The notes below the pieces were generated by a model. It had not been told where the DNA came from. It was given only the letters and a program-made list of their open reading frames with translations, and searched no databases. A stretch of DNA of 64,000 nt from G963717155 sp963717155 (GTDB lineage: Bacteria > Actinomycetota > Thermoleophilia > Gaiellales > JALYLC01), in contig OY970326.1 of assembly GCA_963717155.1 (NCBI GenBank), positions 992,001 to 1,056,000 on the forward strand, written 5' to 3'. Shown here in pieces: positions 49,517 to 58,242 of the stretch (the stretch's first letter is position 1; each line of letters opens with the position of its first letter). The position numbers and the translations under genes were made by a program.

Positions 49517-50278
49517 CTACACCACCCCCAGTCCGCGCAGCATCTCGACGACGGCCGGGGCGGCGCCGGCGCCCTCGCCCAGCACCTCCGCCTGCTTGCT
49601 CTTGCCCTCCGGCACGACGAGGCGCACCTTCTCGAGCCGCGACGCCGGCCGCTCGGGCGATGTCGTCTCGAGCGGCTTGCGCCCGGCCCGCATGCGTCCG
49701 GGCACCGACGGGTAACGCGGGAAGTTGAGACCCTCGAGCACGGTCACCGCGGCGGGCAGAGGCAGCACGTAGACGTCGCGCCCTCCGCCCACCTCCTGCT
49801 CGCAGCGCACCTCGCCGCCGGTCACGGCAACGCCCTTGAGGCCGGTCGCGCACGGCCGTCGAAGCGCCTGCGCGACGCGCAGACCGGTCTGGAAGCCGCC
49901 GGAGTCGGCCGACTCGTTGCCGAAGAAGACGAGGTCGAACGGCCCCGAGGCCTCCTCGTCGGCCCGGATCGCGGCAACGATCGCACCGGCGGTCGCCTGC
50001 GGATCCCACTCCTCGTCGGACTGGAGGTGGATACCGCGGTCGATGCCGAGCGCCATCGCGTCTCGCAGCTGCTCGACGGCCTCGGCCGGGCCGAGCGTGA
50101 GAACGACCGACTCGCCGCCGTTCGCCTCGACGATGCGCACGGCCTCCTCGACGCCGCACTCCTCATGCGGGCTGATCGTGAACCCGAGGTGGCGCGTCGA
50201 GATCTCCTGCTCGTCGGGCGTGAGCACGATCTTGCCACCCGTCATGGGCACGCGCTTGACACACACGAGGATCTTCAC
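49517..50278 (-). CDS. etfB: Electron transfer flavoprotein beta subunit
   Basis: The 253-residue protein has the EtfB opening KILVCVKRVP, then SPHEECGVEEAVRI, VVLTLGPAEAVEQLRDAMAL and the AMP-site region FFGNESADSGGFQTG. It ends with PEGKSKQAEVLGEG. The GTG overlaps the stop of the upstream dehydrogenase gene (GTGA), tying ETF synthesis to that enzyme. Confidence 0.95.
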   Translation of the reverse strand: MKILVCVKRVPMTGGKIVLTPDEQEISTRHLGFTISPHEECGVEEAVRIVEANGGESVVLTLGPAEAVEQLRDAMALGIDRGIHLQSDEEWDPQATAGAIVAAIRADEEASGPFDLVFFGNESADSGGFQTGLRVAQALRRPCATGLKGVAVTGGEVRCEQEVGGGRDVYVLPLPAAVTVLEGLNFPRYPSVPGRMRAGRKPLETTSPERPASRLEKVRLVVPEGKSKQAEVLGEGAGAAPAVVEMLRGLGVV

Positions 50279-52794
50279 GATCGGATCCGCGCGTTCTCGG
50301 GGTCGAAGATCGGCGCCGACCCTGCGACATCGACGGTCACGGGGTAGCGCTCGCACATGTACTCGACCGCCAGCTCGGTGCCGACCACCGCCTGCTCGGG
50401 AGGGAGGTACGCGAGCAGGATGTGCTTGCCGATCGAGGGCCCGGCGCCGGCGCTCGTCACGTAGGATCGCCGGCCCTTCGCATCGGTCAGCGGCTTGCCG
50501 TCGCGGGTCAGGATCGGCTCGCGGCCGAGCGGGTACCGGCGCACGCCGCTCGACGACGTGTGATCGTCGACGGTGAGCGTGCAGAGGATGGCTGCCGGCT
50601 CGCTCTCGAGGTGCCGCAGGTGGGCCTCCTTGCCGATGAAGTCCTGGTCCTTGATGCGCGGCCCGGTCATGCCCGCCTCGACCACGTCGTACTCGGACTC
50701 GAGCTCGGCGCCGTAGGCGCGGTAGCACTTCTCGAGCCGGCCCGTGGTGCCGTAGACGCCGATGCCGCAGGGCACGAGACGGTGGGGCTGACCCGCCTCC
50801 CACAGCACGTCCCACAGGCGGGCGCCCTGCTCGATCGGTGCGTAGAGCTCCCAGCCGAGGTCGCCGACGTACGAGATCCGGGAGGCGAGCACGATCTGGG
50901 AGCCGATCTCGAGCTCCCGGCACGCGCCGAAGCGGAAACCCTCCGCCGAGACGTCGCCGGAGGTGACCGAGCTCAGGATGTCGCGTGCGCGCGGGCCCCA
51001 CAGGCCGATGGTCGTCCAGGCTGTCGTCACGTCGACGAGCTGGGCCGACCCATCCGCCGGCAGGTTGTCGACGAACAGCTTGCGGTCGGCCATGCCGTGC
51101 GCGGCGCCCGTGACCACGCGGAACAGGTCGTGTCCGAGCCGCATGATCGTGAGGTCGGAGCGGAAGCCGCCGCCCGGCGACAGGAGCGGGGTGTAGACGA
51201 CACGGCCGACCGCGACGTCGACCTGGCGCATCGCCACATGCTGGAGCGCGTCGAGGGCGCCGGGGCCGCTGATGTCGAAGATCGCGAAGGCGGAGAGGTC
51301 GAAGATGCCGGCGCGCTCGCGCATGGCGAGGTGCTCGGCGTTGATGATCGGCGACCACCAGCGGGCATCCCACTCGGCCTGGCGCGGCTGCACGCCGTAC
51401 TCCTCGACGAGCGGCGCGTTCGACTCGAACCACTGCGGCCTCTCCCAGCCCGCGGCCTCGAAGAACGCCGCCCCCAGCGCCTCGTGACGGGCGTGCATCG
51501 GGGACAGCCGCAGGTTGCGGTCGGACGCCCACTGCTCACCGGGATGCACGATCCCGTAGGTCTTGTTGAAGGCCTCGCTGGTGCGTGCGTGGATGTGCGC
51601 GCGGGTCTTCTGGTGCGTGTGGAAGCGCGCGATGTCCGAGCTGTGCAGATCGATCTCGGACTCGCCATGCACCATCCACTCGGCGACGGACTTGCCCACG
51701 CCGGGTCCCTCCTTCACCCACACGGCGGCGCACGACCACAGGCCCTTGACGTCGGGCGTCTCGCCGAGGATCGGCATGCCGTCGGGCGTCAGCGCGATCA
51801 GGCCGTTGATCGCGTACTTCACGCCGACCGACTCGTCGCCGACGATCTCCGGCATCAGCTCGAGGGCATGCTCCATCTGCGGCTCGAAATCGGCCTGGGT
51901 GAACGGGAACTCCGTCGGGGAGAGCGCCGCCTCCTCGATCGACGGGATCTCGTCGGGGTCGTGCAGGATCGGCCGATGCGCGTACGAGCCGATCTCGAGC
52001 CCGACGCCGTCCTGGCGCTCGTACATGAACACGTCCATGTCGCGCACGATCGGGAACTCGATCGCCTTCGTCGAGGCCTCGAAGCGGGGTACCGGGCCGA
52101 CGTCGATCATCTGATGCACGGCAGGGGTGAGCGGGATGTGCGAGCCGGCCATGCGCGCGATACGCGGGCTCCACACGCCGCACGCGATCACCAGCGTCTC
52201 GAGCTCGATGTCGCCGCGCGTCGTGCGCAGGCGCCGCACGCGGCCGAGCTCGACATCGATGCCGAGCACCTCGGTCATCGGGAAGACGGAGAGCGCGCCC
52301 TGTGCCTGCGCGGCCTCTCGCATCAGCGTTCCTGCGCGCAGCGAGTCGACGACGCCGACGGTCGGGCAGTAGAACCCCCCGAGCAGGAGCGACTCGTCGA
52401 TGAACGGCACCAGCTGCTTGATCTCGGCCGGTGTCACCAGCGACGCCGGCTCGATGCCCCAGGACTTCGCCGACGCCATGCGCCGCCGCAGCTCCTCCAT
52501 CCGCTCCTCGGTGCGCGCAATTTCGATGCCGCCGCACTCGGTGAAGACGTCGAGCTCACGGTACTGGCGCGAGCTCTCGGCCGTGAGCGCTGTCATCTCC
52601 TTCGAGTGGTCGACTGGGAAGATGAAGTTCGACGCGTGGCCGGTCGAGCCGCCGGGGTTCGGCAGCGGCCCCTTGTCGAGGAGCACGATGTCGGTCCAGC
52701 CCAGCCGCGCGAGGTGGTGGGCGAGGCTGTTGCCGACGATACCGCAGCCGATGACGACGGCGCGGGCTCGGGCGGGCAGGCCGCTCTCATTCAT
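50275..52794 (-). CDS. FAD-dependent dimethylglycine/sarcosine dehydrogenase with GcvT-like C-terminus
   Basis: The 839-residue protein has an N-terminal DAO-type domain (VVIGCGIVGNSLAHHLARLG) and GGSTGHASN, whose His is at the covalent-FAD position of DMGDH/SARDH. LVIACGVWSPRIARMAG and AINGLIALTPDGMPILG follow. From about residue 430 it has a GcvT/aminomethyltransferase half (RAGIFDLSAFAIFDISGPGA, SYVGDLGWELYAP, FIGKEAHLRH) that transfers the released C1 unit to tetrahydrofolate. Demethylation of dimethylglycine or sarcosine is the likely reaction; ETF genes follow with overlaps. ATG start is preceded by AAAGG. Confidence 0.9.
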   Translation of the reverse strand: MNESGLPARARAVVIGCGIVGNSLAHHLARLGWTDIVLLDKGPLPNPGGSTGHASNFIFPVDHSKEMTALTAESSRQYRELDVFTECGGIEIARTEERMEELRRRMASAKSWGIEPASLVTPAEIKQLVPFIDESLLLGGFYCPTVGVVDSLRAGTLMREAAQAQGALSVFPMTEVLGIDVELGRVRRLRTTRGDIELETLVIACGVWSPRIARMAGSHIPLTPAVHQMIDVGPVPRFEASTKAIEFPIVRDMDVFMYERQDGVGLEIGSYAHRPILHDPDEIPSIEEAALSPTEFPFTQADFEPQMEHALELMPEIVGDESVGVKYAINGLIALTPDGMPILGETPDVKGLWSCAAVWVKEGPGVGKSVAEWMVHGESEIDLHSSDIARFHTHQKTRAHIHARTSEAFNKTYGIVHPGEQWASDRNLRLSPMHARHEALGAAFFEAAGWERPQWFESNAPLVEEYGVQPRQAEWDARWWSPIINAEHLAMRERAGIFDLSAFAIFDISGPGALDALQHVAMRQVDVAVGRVVYTPLLSPGGGFRSDLTIMRLGHDLFRVVTGAAHGMADRKLFVDNLPADGSAQLVDVTTAWTTIGLWGPRARDILSSVTSGDVSAEGFRFGACRELEIGSQIVLASRISYVGDLGWELYAPIEQGARLWDVLWEAGQPHRLVPCGIGVYGTTGRLEKCYRAYGAELESEYDVVEAGMTGPRIKDQDFIGKEAHLRHLESEPAAILCTLTVDDHTSSSGVRRYPLGREPILTRDGKPLTDAKGRRSYVTSAGAGPSIGKHILLAYLPPEQAVVGTELAVEYMCERYPVTVDVAGSAPIFDPENARIRS

Positions 52795-52806
52795 TGGTGA
52801 CCTTTC

Positions 52807-53084
52807 AGAGCCGGTTTCGAACGTAGCGCGAGTGGTCGGGGTGTCTGGAGCGAGCGGGGGTGCTGGCTGGCTCGATGGGCAGGCTGGTGGCCTGTTCGAG
52901 AGCCGGCCGGCGGCCCCGCGACGCCCCGGAGCCCGCTCGTCAAGCGCCCGCCGGAAGTCGGGCGTTCATCGAGCGGGGTGCGGGTCGCCGGAGGTCTGGG
53001 GGCAATGCGAGGAACGAGCGCTGACCCCAGACCGTAGGACGATCCAGGCGCTCCGAACGCCGCGGGACGTTTGAAACCGGCTCT
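52807..53084 (-). promoter_or_regulatory. 278-bp structured segment closed by 18-bp inverted repeats
   Basis: The ends, 52807-52824 and 53067-53084, are inverted copies of each other at 17 of 18 positions. Inside are further perfect pairs: GGTCTGGGG (52993-53001) with CCCCAGACC (53025-53033); CCCGCTCG with CGAGCGGG enclosing CGCCCG/CGGGCG; and CAGGC/GCCTG. It fills the gap between the GntR gene and the dehydrogenase gene, both on the minus strand, so it would be the 5' leader of the dehydrogenase-ETF operon. It may be a regulatory RNA or a small MITE-like insertion. No open frame is supported. Confidence 0.6.
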
Positions 53085-53086
53085 CT

Positions 53087-53743
53087 TCATAGCACTGTGC
53101 GCATGGCCTGCTCGAACGCGGCCACGTGCCGGCGCATCGAAGCCTCGGCCCGGGTCGCGTCACCGTCGCGAATCGCCTCGAGCAGCTCGCGATGCTCGTG
53201 CACCGCCTCCTCGAGCTGGGCGACGCGGTCGAGCGCGAGGAACCAGATGCGCAGCGTCAGGACGTAGTACTCCTCGAGCGTACGCGCGAGGAACGGGCTG
53301 TGGGCGCAGGTCCAGATGTGGCGATGGATGCGCTGGTCGAGGTCGATCAGGCGACGGTCGTCGCTGCCGGCCTCGTCGAGCGCCTGCAGCAGGGCGACGA
53401 CGGCGTCGCGGTCCTCGTCGGTGCGCCGCTCTGCGGCGAGCCGAGCCGCGCAGGGCTCGAGCGCGAGTCGCACCTCCGAGAGGCCGGCCAGGTCGCGCAC
53501 GTTGATCGGCGAGATGAAGATCCCCCGACGCGGCAGCACCTCGACCAGCCGGTCGCGAGCCAGTGTGCGCAACGCCTCGCGCACCGGAGTCCGGCCGAGG
53601 CCGACGAGCTCCATCAGGTCACGCTCGTTCACGAACGATCCCGGAGCCAGCTCGAGCCGCACGATCAGCTCGCGGATGCGGTAGTACGCCTGGTCGGTCA
53701 GCGACCGGGCAGACGCGGCCTCGGGCTGGTGGAGCGTCGGCAC
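53087..53743 (-). CDS. FadR/FCD-type GntR transcriptional regulator
   Basis: The 218-residue protein has an N-terminal winged helix (ERDLMELVGLGRTPVREALR) and a C-terminal all-helical FCD domain. FCD metal-site residues are Asp in DLDQRIHRHIW, His in RHIWTCAHSPF and His in VHEHRELLEAI. Such regulators usually sense carboxylic acids or amines. It lies between the BetA-like gene and the dehydrogenase operon and probably controls both. GTG start has TATCAT 7 nt upstream and no Shine-Dalgarno, suggesting a leaderless message. Confidence 0.9.
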   Translation of the reverse strand: MPTLHQPEAASARSLTDQAYYRIRELIVRLELAPGSFVNERDLMELVGLGRTPVREALRTLARDRLVEVLPRRGIFISPINVRDLAGLSEVRLALEPCAARLAAERRTDEDRDAVVALLQALDEAGSDDRRLIDLDQRIHRHIWTCAHSPFLARTLEEYYVLTLRIWFLALDRVAQLEEAVHEHRELLEAIRDGDATRAEASMRRHVAAFEQAMRTVL

Positions 53744-53747
53744 GCGG

Positions 53748-53765
53748 CCGATGATATATCACCGG
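53748..53765. promoter_or_regulatory. Palindromic operator overlapping the GntR promoter
   Basis: CCGATGATATATCACCGG is symmetric at 16 of 18 positions around the perfect core TGATATATCA. It contains the -10 TATCAT of the downstream GntR gene, so a bound regulator would block its own transcription. Core form is typical of FCD-GntR sites. Confidence 0.7.
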
Positions 53766-53789
53766 CATGCCAGATGCGGCGGGTCGCTC

Positions 53790-55454
53790 CTAGGCGGGCT
53801 GTGCGGCCGGCGCGTGGCGGTAGAACTCGACCGGCTCGGGTGTGAGCGGCGTGTTGCCGAGGATGAGGTCGGCGGCCTTCTCGGCCACCATCATCACCGG
53901 CGCGTAGATGTTGCCGTTGGTCACGTAGGGGAACACCGACGCGTCCACGACCCGAAGTCCATCGAGCCCGTGGACCCGCATGCTCAGCGGATCGACGACC
54001 GAGACATCGTCGGTGCCCATCTTGCACGTGCACGATGGGTGCAGCGCGGTCTCGGCGTCGCGCGCCACCCAGTCGAGAATCTCGTCGGGCGTCGACACGC
54101 TCGGGCCGGGGGAGAGCTCGCCCCCGTTGAACGGGTCGAACGCGGGCTGCGTGAGGATCGAGCGCGCCACGCGGATCGCCTCGACCCACTCGCGCTTGTC
54201 CTGTGCGGTCGAGAGGTAGTTGAAGCGGAGCGCGGGCTTCCGGAACGGGTCGCGCGACGTCACGTGCACCGAGCCACGCGCATCGGAGTACATCGGTCCG
54301 ATGTGCACCTGGTACCCGTGGCCGCCGGCGGGCTTGGACCCGTCATAGCGGATGGCGAGCGGCAGGAAGTGGAACATCAGGTTCGGGTACGGGACGTCGT
54401 CGTTGGAGCGGGCGAAGCCGCCGCCCTCGAAGTGGTTCGACGCTCCCGGGCCGCTGCGCAGCACGAGCCACTCCAGGAACACGCGGGGGCGATTGCGGTA
54501 GAGCAGCGCCGGCGCGACCGAGACGGGCTGTGTCGAGGAGTACTGGACGTACACCTCGAGGTGGTCCTGCAGGTTCTCGCCGACGCCGGGAAGATCGTGG
54601 ACGACGGGGATACCGAGACCTCCGAGCGTCCTCGCGTCCCCGACGCCGGACAGCTCCAGCACCTGTGGCGAGTTGATCGAGCCGCCACACAGGATGACCT
54701 CGGCTCCGCGGGCGCGCTTGACATCGCCGCGCCCCTGGCGGTACTCCACCCCGACCGCGCGCGTGCCCTCGAACAGCAGTCGCGTGACGTGCGCACGACA
54801 CTCGATCGTCAGGTTCGGCCGCCCCATCACGGGGTGCACGTAGGCCCGCGCGGCGCTCAGCCGCCGACCGCGGCGGATGTTGCGATCGAACGGGGCGAAG
54901 CCCTCCTGGCGGTACCCGTTGACGTCCGAGGTCAGCGAGTAGCCGGCCTGCTGGACGGCCTCGAAGAACGCGCCGAAGAGCGGGTTCGTCGCCGGCCCTC
55001 GCTCCAGCACGAGGGGGCCGTCGCCGCCGCGGTACTCGTCGACGCCGGCCAGGCACGTCTCCATGCGCTTGAAGTACGGCAGGCAGTTGGCGTAGCCCCA
55101 CGTCTCCATGCCGGGGTCGTGCGCCCAGCGCTCGAGGTCGAGCGGGTTGCCGCGCTGGAAGATCATGCCGTTGATCGAGCTCGACCCACCGAGCACCTTG
55201 CCACGCGCGTGGTAGACGCGGCGGCCGTGCATGAACGGCTCGGGCTCGGACTCGTACTTCCAGTCGTAGAACCGGCTGCCGATCGGCCAGGTCAGGGCCG
55301 CCGGCATGTGGATGAACACGTCCCACTTCCAGTCCATCCGACCGGCCTCGAGCACGAGCACACGGTTCGACGGGTCGGCGCTCAGGCGGTTGGCGAGCGC
55401 GCAGCCAGCCGAGCCGCCGCCGACGATGATGAAGTCGTAGCTCTCGTCGGGCAT
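53790..55454 (-). CDS. betA: GMC-family choline dehydrogenase (BetA-like)
   Basis: The 554-residue flavoenzyme has FIIVGGGSAGCALANRLS at the N-terminus (FAD), GGSSSINGMIFQRGNPLD (GMC signature region), CGGSINSPQVLELSGVGD and HPSCTCKMGTDDVSVVDP. It ends with VVDASVFPYVTNGNIYAPV. This pattern matches choline dehydrogenase and related alcohol dehydrogenases. It would oxidise choline to betaine aldehyde and betaine, upstream of the demethylation enzymes in the next operon. The choline substrate is inferred from family and neighbourhood. A TAGGCT box is 8 nt before the ATG. Confidence 0.85.
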   Translation of the reverse strand: MPDESYDFIIVGGGSAGCALANRLSADPSNRVLVLEAGRMDWKWDVFIHMPAALTWPIGSRFYDWKYESEPEPFMHGRRVYHARGKVLGGSSSINGMIFQRGNPLDLERWAHDPGMETWGYANCLPYFKRMETCLAGVDEYRGGDGPLVLERGPATNPLFGAFFEAVQQAGYSLTSDVNGYRQEGFAPFDRNIRRGRRLSAARAYVHPVMGRPNLTIECRAHVTRLLFEGTRAVGVEYRQGRGDVKRARGAEVILCGGSINSPQVLELSGVGDARTLGGLGIPVVHDLPGVGENLQDHLEVYVQYSSTQPVSVAPALLYRNRPRVFLEWLVLRSGPGASNHFEGGGFARSNDDVPYPNLMFHFLPLAIRYDGSKPAGGHGYQVHIGPMYSDARGSVHVTSRDPFRKPALRFNYLSTAQDKREWVEAIRVARSILTQPAFDPFNGGELSPGPSVSTPDEILDWVARDAETALHPSCTCKMGTDDVSVVDPLSMRVHGLDGLRVVDASVFPYVTNGNIYAPVMMVAEKAADLILGNTPLTPEPVEFYRHAPAAQPA

Positions 55455-55530
55455 CGCGAGCTAGCCTAAATGATTGCCACGGGGCCCGCCCGCGCGCCCG
55501 GACTTCCGGACGCGCGGACGAGGGGTCTGC

Positions 55531-56409
55531 CTACGGCAGGAAGTAGTTCGGGTTCGGCAGCTTGAACGTGTTGTCAGCGAACCCACCCTGGAGATCGCTG
55601 AACTGGTCGCCGAAGTTGGCGACGATGTCGTAGCCGAGCGACTCGATGTGCTGTCTCGTGGCCGACTTGTAGTGGACAGTCGTGCACGTGCCGCCGTTCG
55701 GGTCGCCGCTGCACGCCGCCGTCAGGTACGGGGGATAGTCGGCGACGGCCGGCTTCGTGAAGAGCCCGTCCTCGCCGTCGTTCAGCTTCGTCGGCGCCGG
55801 GTAGCCCGCGTCGACGCCCACGCCGTCGGCAGTCAGGTTGCCGAGCGTCGCGGCCTCCTGCGTCGCCGGACGGCCGGTGATGTAGATGATCGCGTAGCCC
55901 TCCTTGGCCGCCTGGTTCACCATGTCGACCATGCCGGGCACCGGCGGGAACAGCTGCCCCAGGACGTAGGTTGCATTGGTCGCAGGGTTGAACGCCCAGT
56001 TGCTGAACACCTCGTAGTTCCAGGTCGCGAGCGTGGTGTCGTCGACGTCGAGCACGATCGCCTTCGTCTGGGTGCTCTGGCCCTGACCCTGTCCCTGTCC
56101 CTTCTTCCACCAGTGGTGGTGCTTGAACCCCTGGTGTGCGAGCAGGTTCGCACCGAACGCCGCCACGCGCTCGGTCTCGTGGGCATACGAGCTGTCAGGC
56201 GAGAATGTCCCGGTGCCGAGCGGATCGCCGTAGTAGTTCCGGATCTGCTGGCGCAGGACGTCGATGTTCGTGATCTGGTTGGCGGACCGCGGCGTGAACG
56301 TCTGGATCGCCGGTTGCGTCGCCGCGTACGCGACCGCCCCGACAACGACCAGCGCCACGAGTCCCATCGCGAGCCGCGGCGTCCGCCGCAGCAGCTTCAG
56401 ACCGTGCAT
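55531..56409 (-). CDS. Secreted HAD acid phosphatase (class III/B-like)
   Basis: The 292-residue product has a signal anchor (LAMGLVALVVVGAVAYAA) and a Gln/Gly/Lys linker (HHHWWKKGQGQGQGQ). The HAD domain has nucleophile motif VLDVDDTTLATWNYE, YIITYITGRP-like AIIYITGRPATQ, a Lys in HYKSATRQHIESLG and the final acidic motif NFGDQFSDLQGG. It is a predicted extracytoplasmic phosphatase that would scavenge phosphate or nucleotides. AGGAGG precedes the ATG by 5 nt. Confidence 0.87.
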   Translation of the reverse strand: MHGLKLLRRTPRLAMGLVALVVVGAVAYAATQPAIQTFTPRSANQITNIDVLRQQIRNYYGDPLGTGTFSPDSSYAHETERVAAFGANLLAHQGFKHHHWWKKGQGQGQGQSTQTKAIVLDVDDTTLATWNYEVFSNWAFNPATNATYVLGQLFPPVPGMVDMVNQAAKEGYAIIYITGRPATQEAATLGNLTADGVGVDAGYPAPTKLNDGEDGLFTKPAVADYPPYLTAACSGDPNGGTCTTVHYKSATRQHIESLGYDIVANFGDQFSDLQGGFADNTFKLPNPNYFLP

Positions 56410-56597
56410 TCGAGCCTCCTAGTCCGACACCCCGCAGGTGAGCCCAGACGAGCTTCGTGGTTCGCCGCACTCCGGACCCCCCGGACGACCGTGCGGCTGA
56501 GCTCCACCTGCCCTGGCGCGGATCCTAACGCGCCGGCTTCCGGAAGGCGCCGGAACCGATCCCCCGAGCGAATTACCCCGTTCGGGTCATACGGGGC

Positions 56598-57017
56598 ATG
56601 CAAGGCGTTGCGAAAATGGCCACGCGATGCGCCTCACGCATGACTGAATCCACGGACCTCGACAACGTCAGCATCACGTGCGCGTCGTGCAGACGCGAGA
56701 CGCGATTCGCGTATGCCCGGGCCGATCTCTCCGCCTGGAGAGCGTCGTCGATCGGCGACTCGTACTGCGTCACCTGCCTTGCCAGCACGCGAGTCTGCTG
56801 CGCTGGATGTCGCCGGGCATGCACCGTCGACGCCGCCCGCTGGGAGGCGTGGCAGTTCACTCCGCCGGGGGGCGACGTGTTCTGTGCCGAGTGCGCCGGC
56901 GCCACCGTGCGCTCCGACCTCGTCACGTACTGCGGGTCGTGCGGGCGCGCCGACGCGCCGGGGAGCCAGTACTACCCGAACGTCTGCGACACCTGCTCGA
57001 ACTGGGGCATCTGGTAG
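56598..57017 (+). CDS. Cys-rich multi-zinc-ribbon protein of unknown function
   Basis: The up to 139-residue protein contains five CxxC pairs, for example ITCASCRRE, YCVTCLAS, VCCAGCRRAC, FCAECAGA and TYCGSCGRAD, with VCDTCSNWG at the end. This predicts three zinc ribbons in a row. The start is uncertain: ATG at 56598, 56616 or 56640 (MTESTDLDNV). No similar family is known to me. Its stop lies in a terminator hairpin. Confidence 0.65.
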   Translation: MQGVAKMATRCASRMTESTDLDNVSITCASCRRETRFAYARADLSAWRASSIGDSYCVTCLASTRVCCAGCRRACTVDAARWEAWQFTPPGGDVFCAECAGATVRSDLVTYCGSCGRADAPGSQYYPNVCDTCSNWGIW

Positions 57018-57053
57018 CGCCGTCCACCCGAGACTGGCCCCGGTGGACGGCGC
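57017..57053. terminator. Bidirectional terminator hairpin
   Basis: GCGCCGTCCACC and GGTGGACGGCGC form a perfect 12-bp stem with a 13-nt loop, between the convergent Cys-rich and peroxiredoxin genes. Confidence 0.8.
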
Positions 57054-57060
57054 CGCCGGA

Positions 57061-57720
57061 TCAGGTCGGCTGCGGAACGATCCGGATGTACGGCTTGGGC
57101 GACTCCCAGCCGTCCGGGTAGATCTCGCGCGCTGCGTCGTCGCTGACGGATCCGGCGATGATCACGTCCTCGCCCTGCTTCCAGTTCACGGGCGTCGCGA
57201 CCTTGTGCTTCGCGGTCAGCTGCAGCGAGTCGATCACGCGCAGCACCTCGTCGAAGTTGCGGCCCGTCGTCATGGGATAGACCAGGATGAGCTTGATGGT
57301 CTTGTCCGGGCCGATCACGAACACGTTCCTGACCGTCTGGTTCTGGGCCGGTGTCCGCGAGGTGGGGTCGCCGTCGACGTCGGCCGGGAGCATGCCGTAG
57401 AGCTTCGAGACCGTGAAGTCGGAGTCACCGATCAGCGGGTAGTTCAGCGCCGTCCCCTGCGTCTCCTCGATGTCCCGCGACCACTGCTCGTGGTTGCCGA
57501 CGGGATCGACCGAGAGGCCGATGATCTTGACGTCGCGCTTGTCGAACTCCGGCTTGATGTTGGCCAGGTAGCCGAGCTCGGTGGTGCAGACCGGGGTGAA
57601 GTTGCGCGGATGCGAGAACATCACGCCCCACGAGTCGCCGAGCCAGTCGTGGAACCTGATGCGGCCTTCCGTGGTGTCGGCCTCGAAATCGGGCGCGGTG
57701 TCGCCGAGCTGTAGAGCCAT
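57061..57720 (-). CDS. 1-Cys peroxiredoxin (Prx6 subfamily)
   Basis: The 219-residue protein has the peroxidatic Cys45 in FSHPRNFTPVCTTELG. It also has the long Prx6-type C-terminal domain (TTGRNFDEVLRVIDSLQLT, VATPVNWKQGEDVIIAGSVS) and the late PYIRIVPQP. No resolving Cys is seen, consistent with the 1-Cys type. It reduces peroxides and needs an external thiol. GAAGGGA lies upstream of the ATG. Confidence 0.94.
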   Translation of the reverse strand: MALQLGDTAPDFEADTTEGRIRFHDWLGDSWGVMFSHPRNFTPVCTTELGYLANIKPEFDKRDVKIIGLSVDPVGNHEQWSRDIEETQGTALNYPLIGDSDFTVSKLYGMLPADVDGDPTSRTPAQNQTVRNVFVIGPDKTIKLILVYPMTTGRNFDEVLRVIDSLQLTAKHKVATPVNWKQGEDVIIAGSVSDDAAREIYPDGWESPKPYIRIVPQPT

Positions 57721-57786
57721 CGTCGTCCCTTCAGTGAATGTATGGCGGCAAGCTCATGCGTGCAATGAGCACCAGCAAGCCTAGCG

Positions 57787-58242
57787 CTAGCTCGGCTTCG
57801 CGCCCATCGCCCACACCGCGACGACGTACGCCGCGACGAGAATCGTGGATATCACAGCGCTCGCCCTCAGCAGCGCGCCGCCCCGCCCTCCGCGGGACCG
57901 GTACAGGCCGATGCCCCCGACGATCAGTGCGATCAGCAGCAGCAGACCCCCGATGTCGGCCGTGGCGAAGCCGATTCCGATCCACGTGGGGCTGTAGCTG
58001 TCGGGGAACTCCTTGGAGAACACCCACTGAGCGCCGATCCGCATCACGATGTAGCCGGGGAACGCGACCGCGAGCAGCACCTTGTACGAGAAGCGCCGGA
58101 GGGCGCCGGAATCGTCGCTCCAGCCGATGATTGCCGCCGCGGACGCCGTGACCAGGCCTCCTACGAGCACCATGGCGCCGGCCACGTGCACGATCAGTGC
58201 GAGATCGATGGAGTGGGGTCGGATCGCGGCGAACATCGTCAC
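57787..58242 (-). CDS. Membrane protein, four helices (DUF2269-like)
   Basis: The 151-residue protein has four hydrophobic helices (LALIVHVAGAMVLVGGLV, VLLAVAFPGYIVMRIG, GLLLLIALIVGGIGLY, ISTILVAAYVVAVWAM). A conserved-looking HVAGAM resembles DUF2269-type proteins, where His may bind haem. GTG start overlaps the stop of its partner (GTGA); ATG at 58236 is possible. Both form a two-gene operon. Confidence 0.7.
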   Translation of the reverse strand: MTMFAAIRPHSIDLALIVHVAGAMVLVGGLVTASAAAIIGWSDDSGALRRFSYKVLLAVAFPGYIVMRIGAQWVFSKEFPDSYSPTWIGIGFATADIGGLLLLIALIVGGIGLYRSRGGRGGALLRASAVISTILVAAYVVAVWAMGAKPS

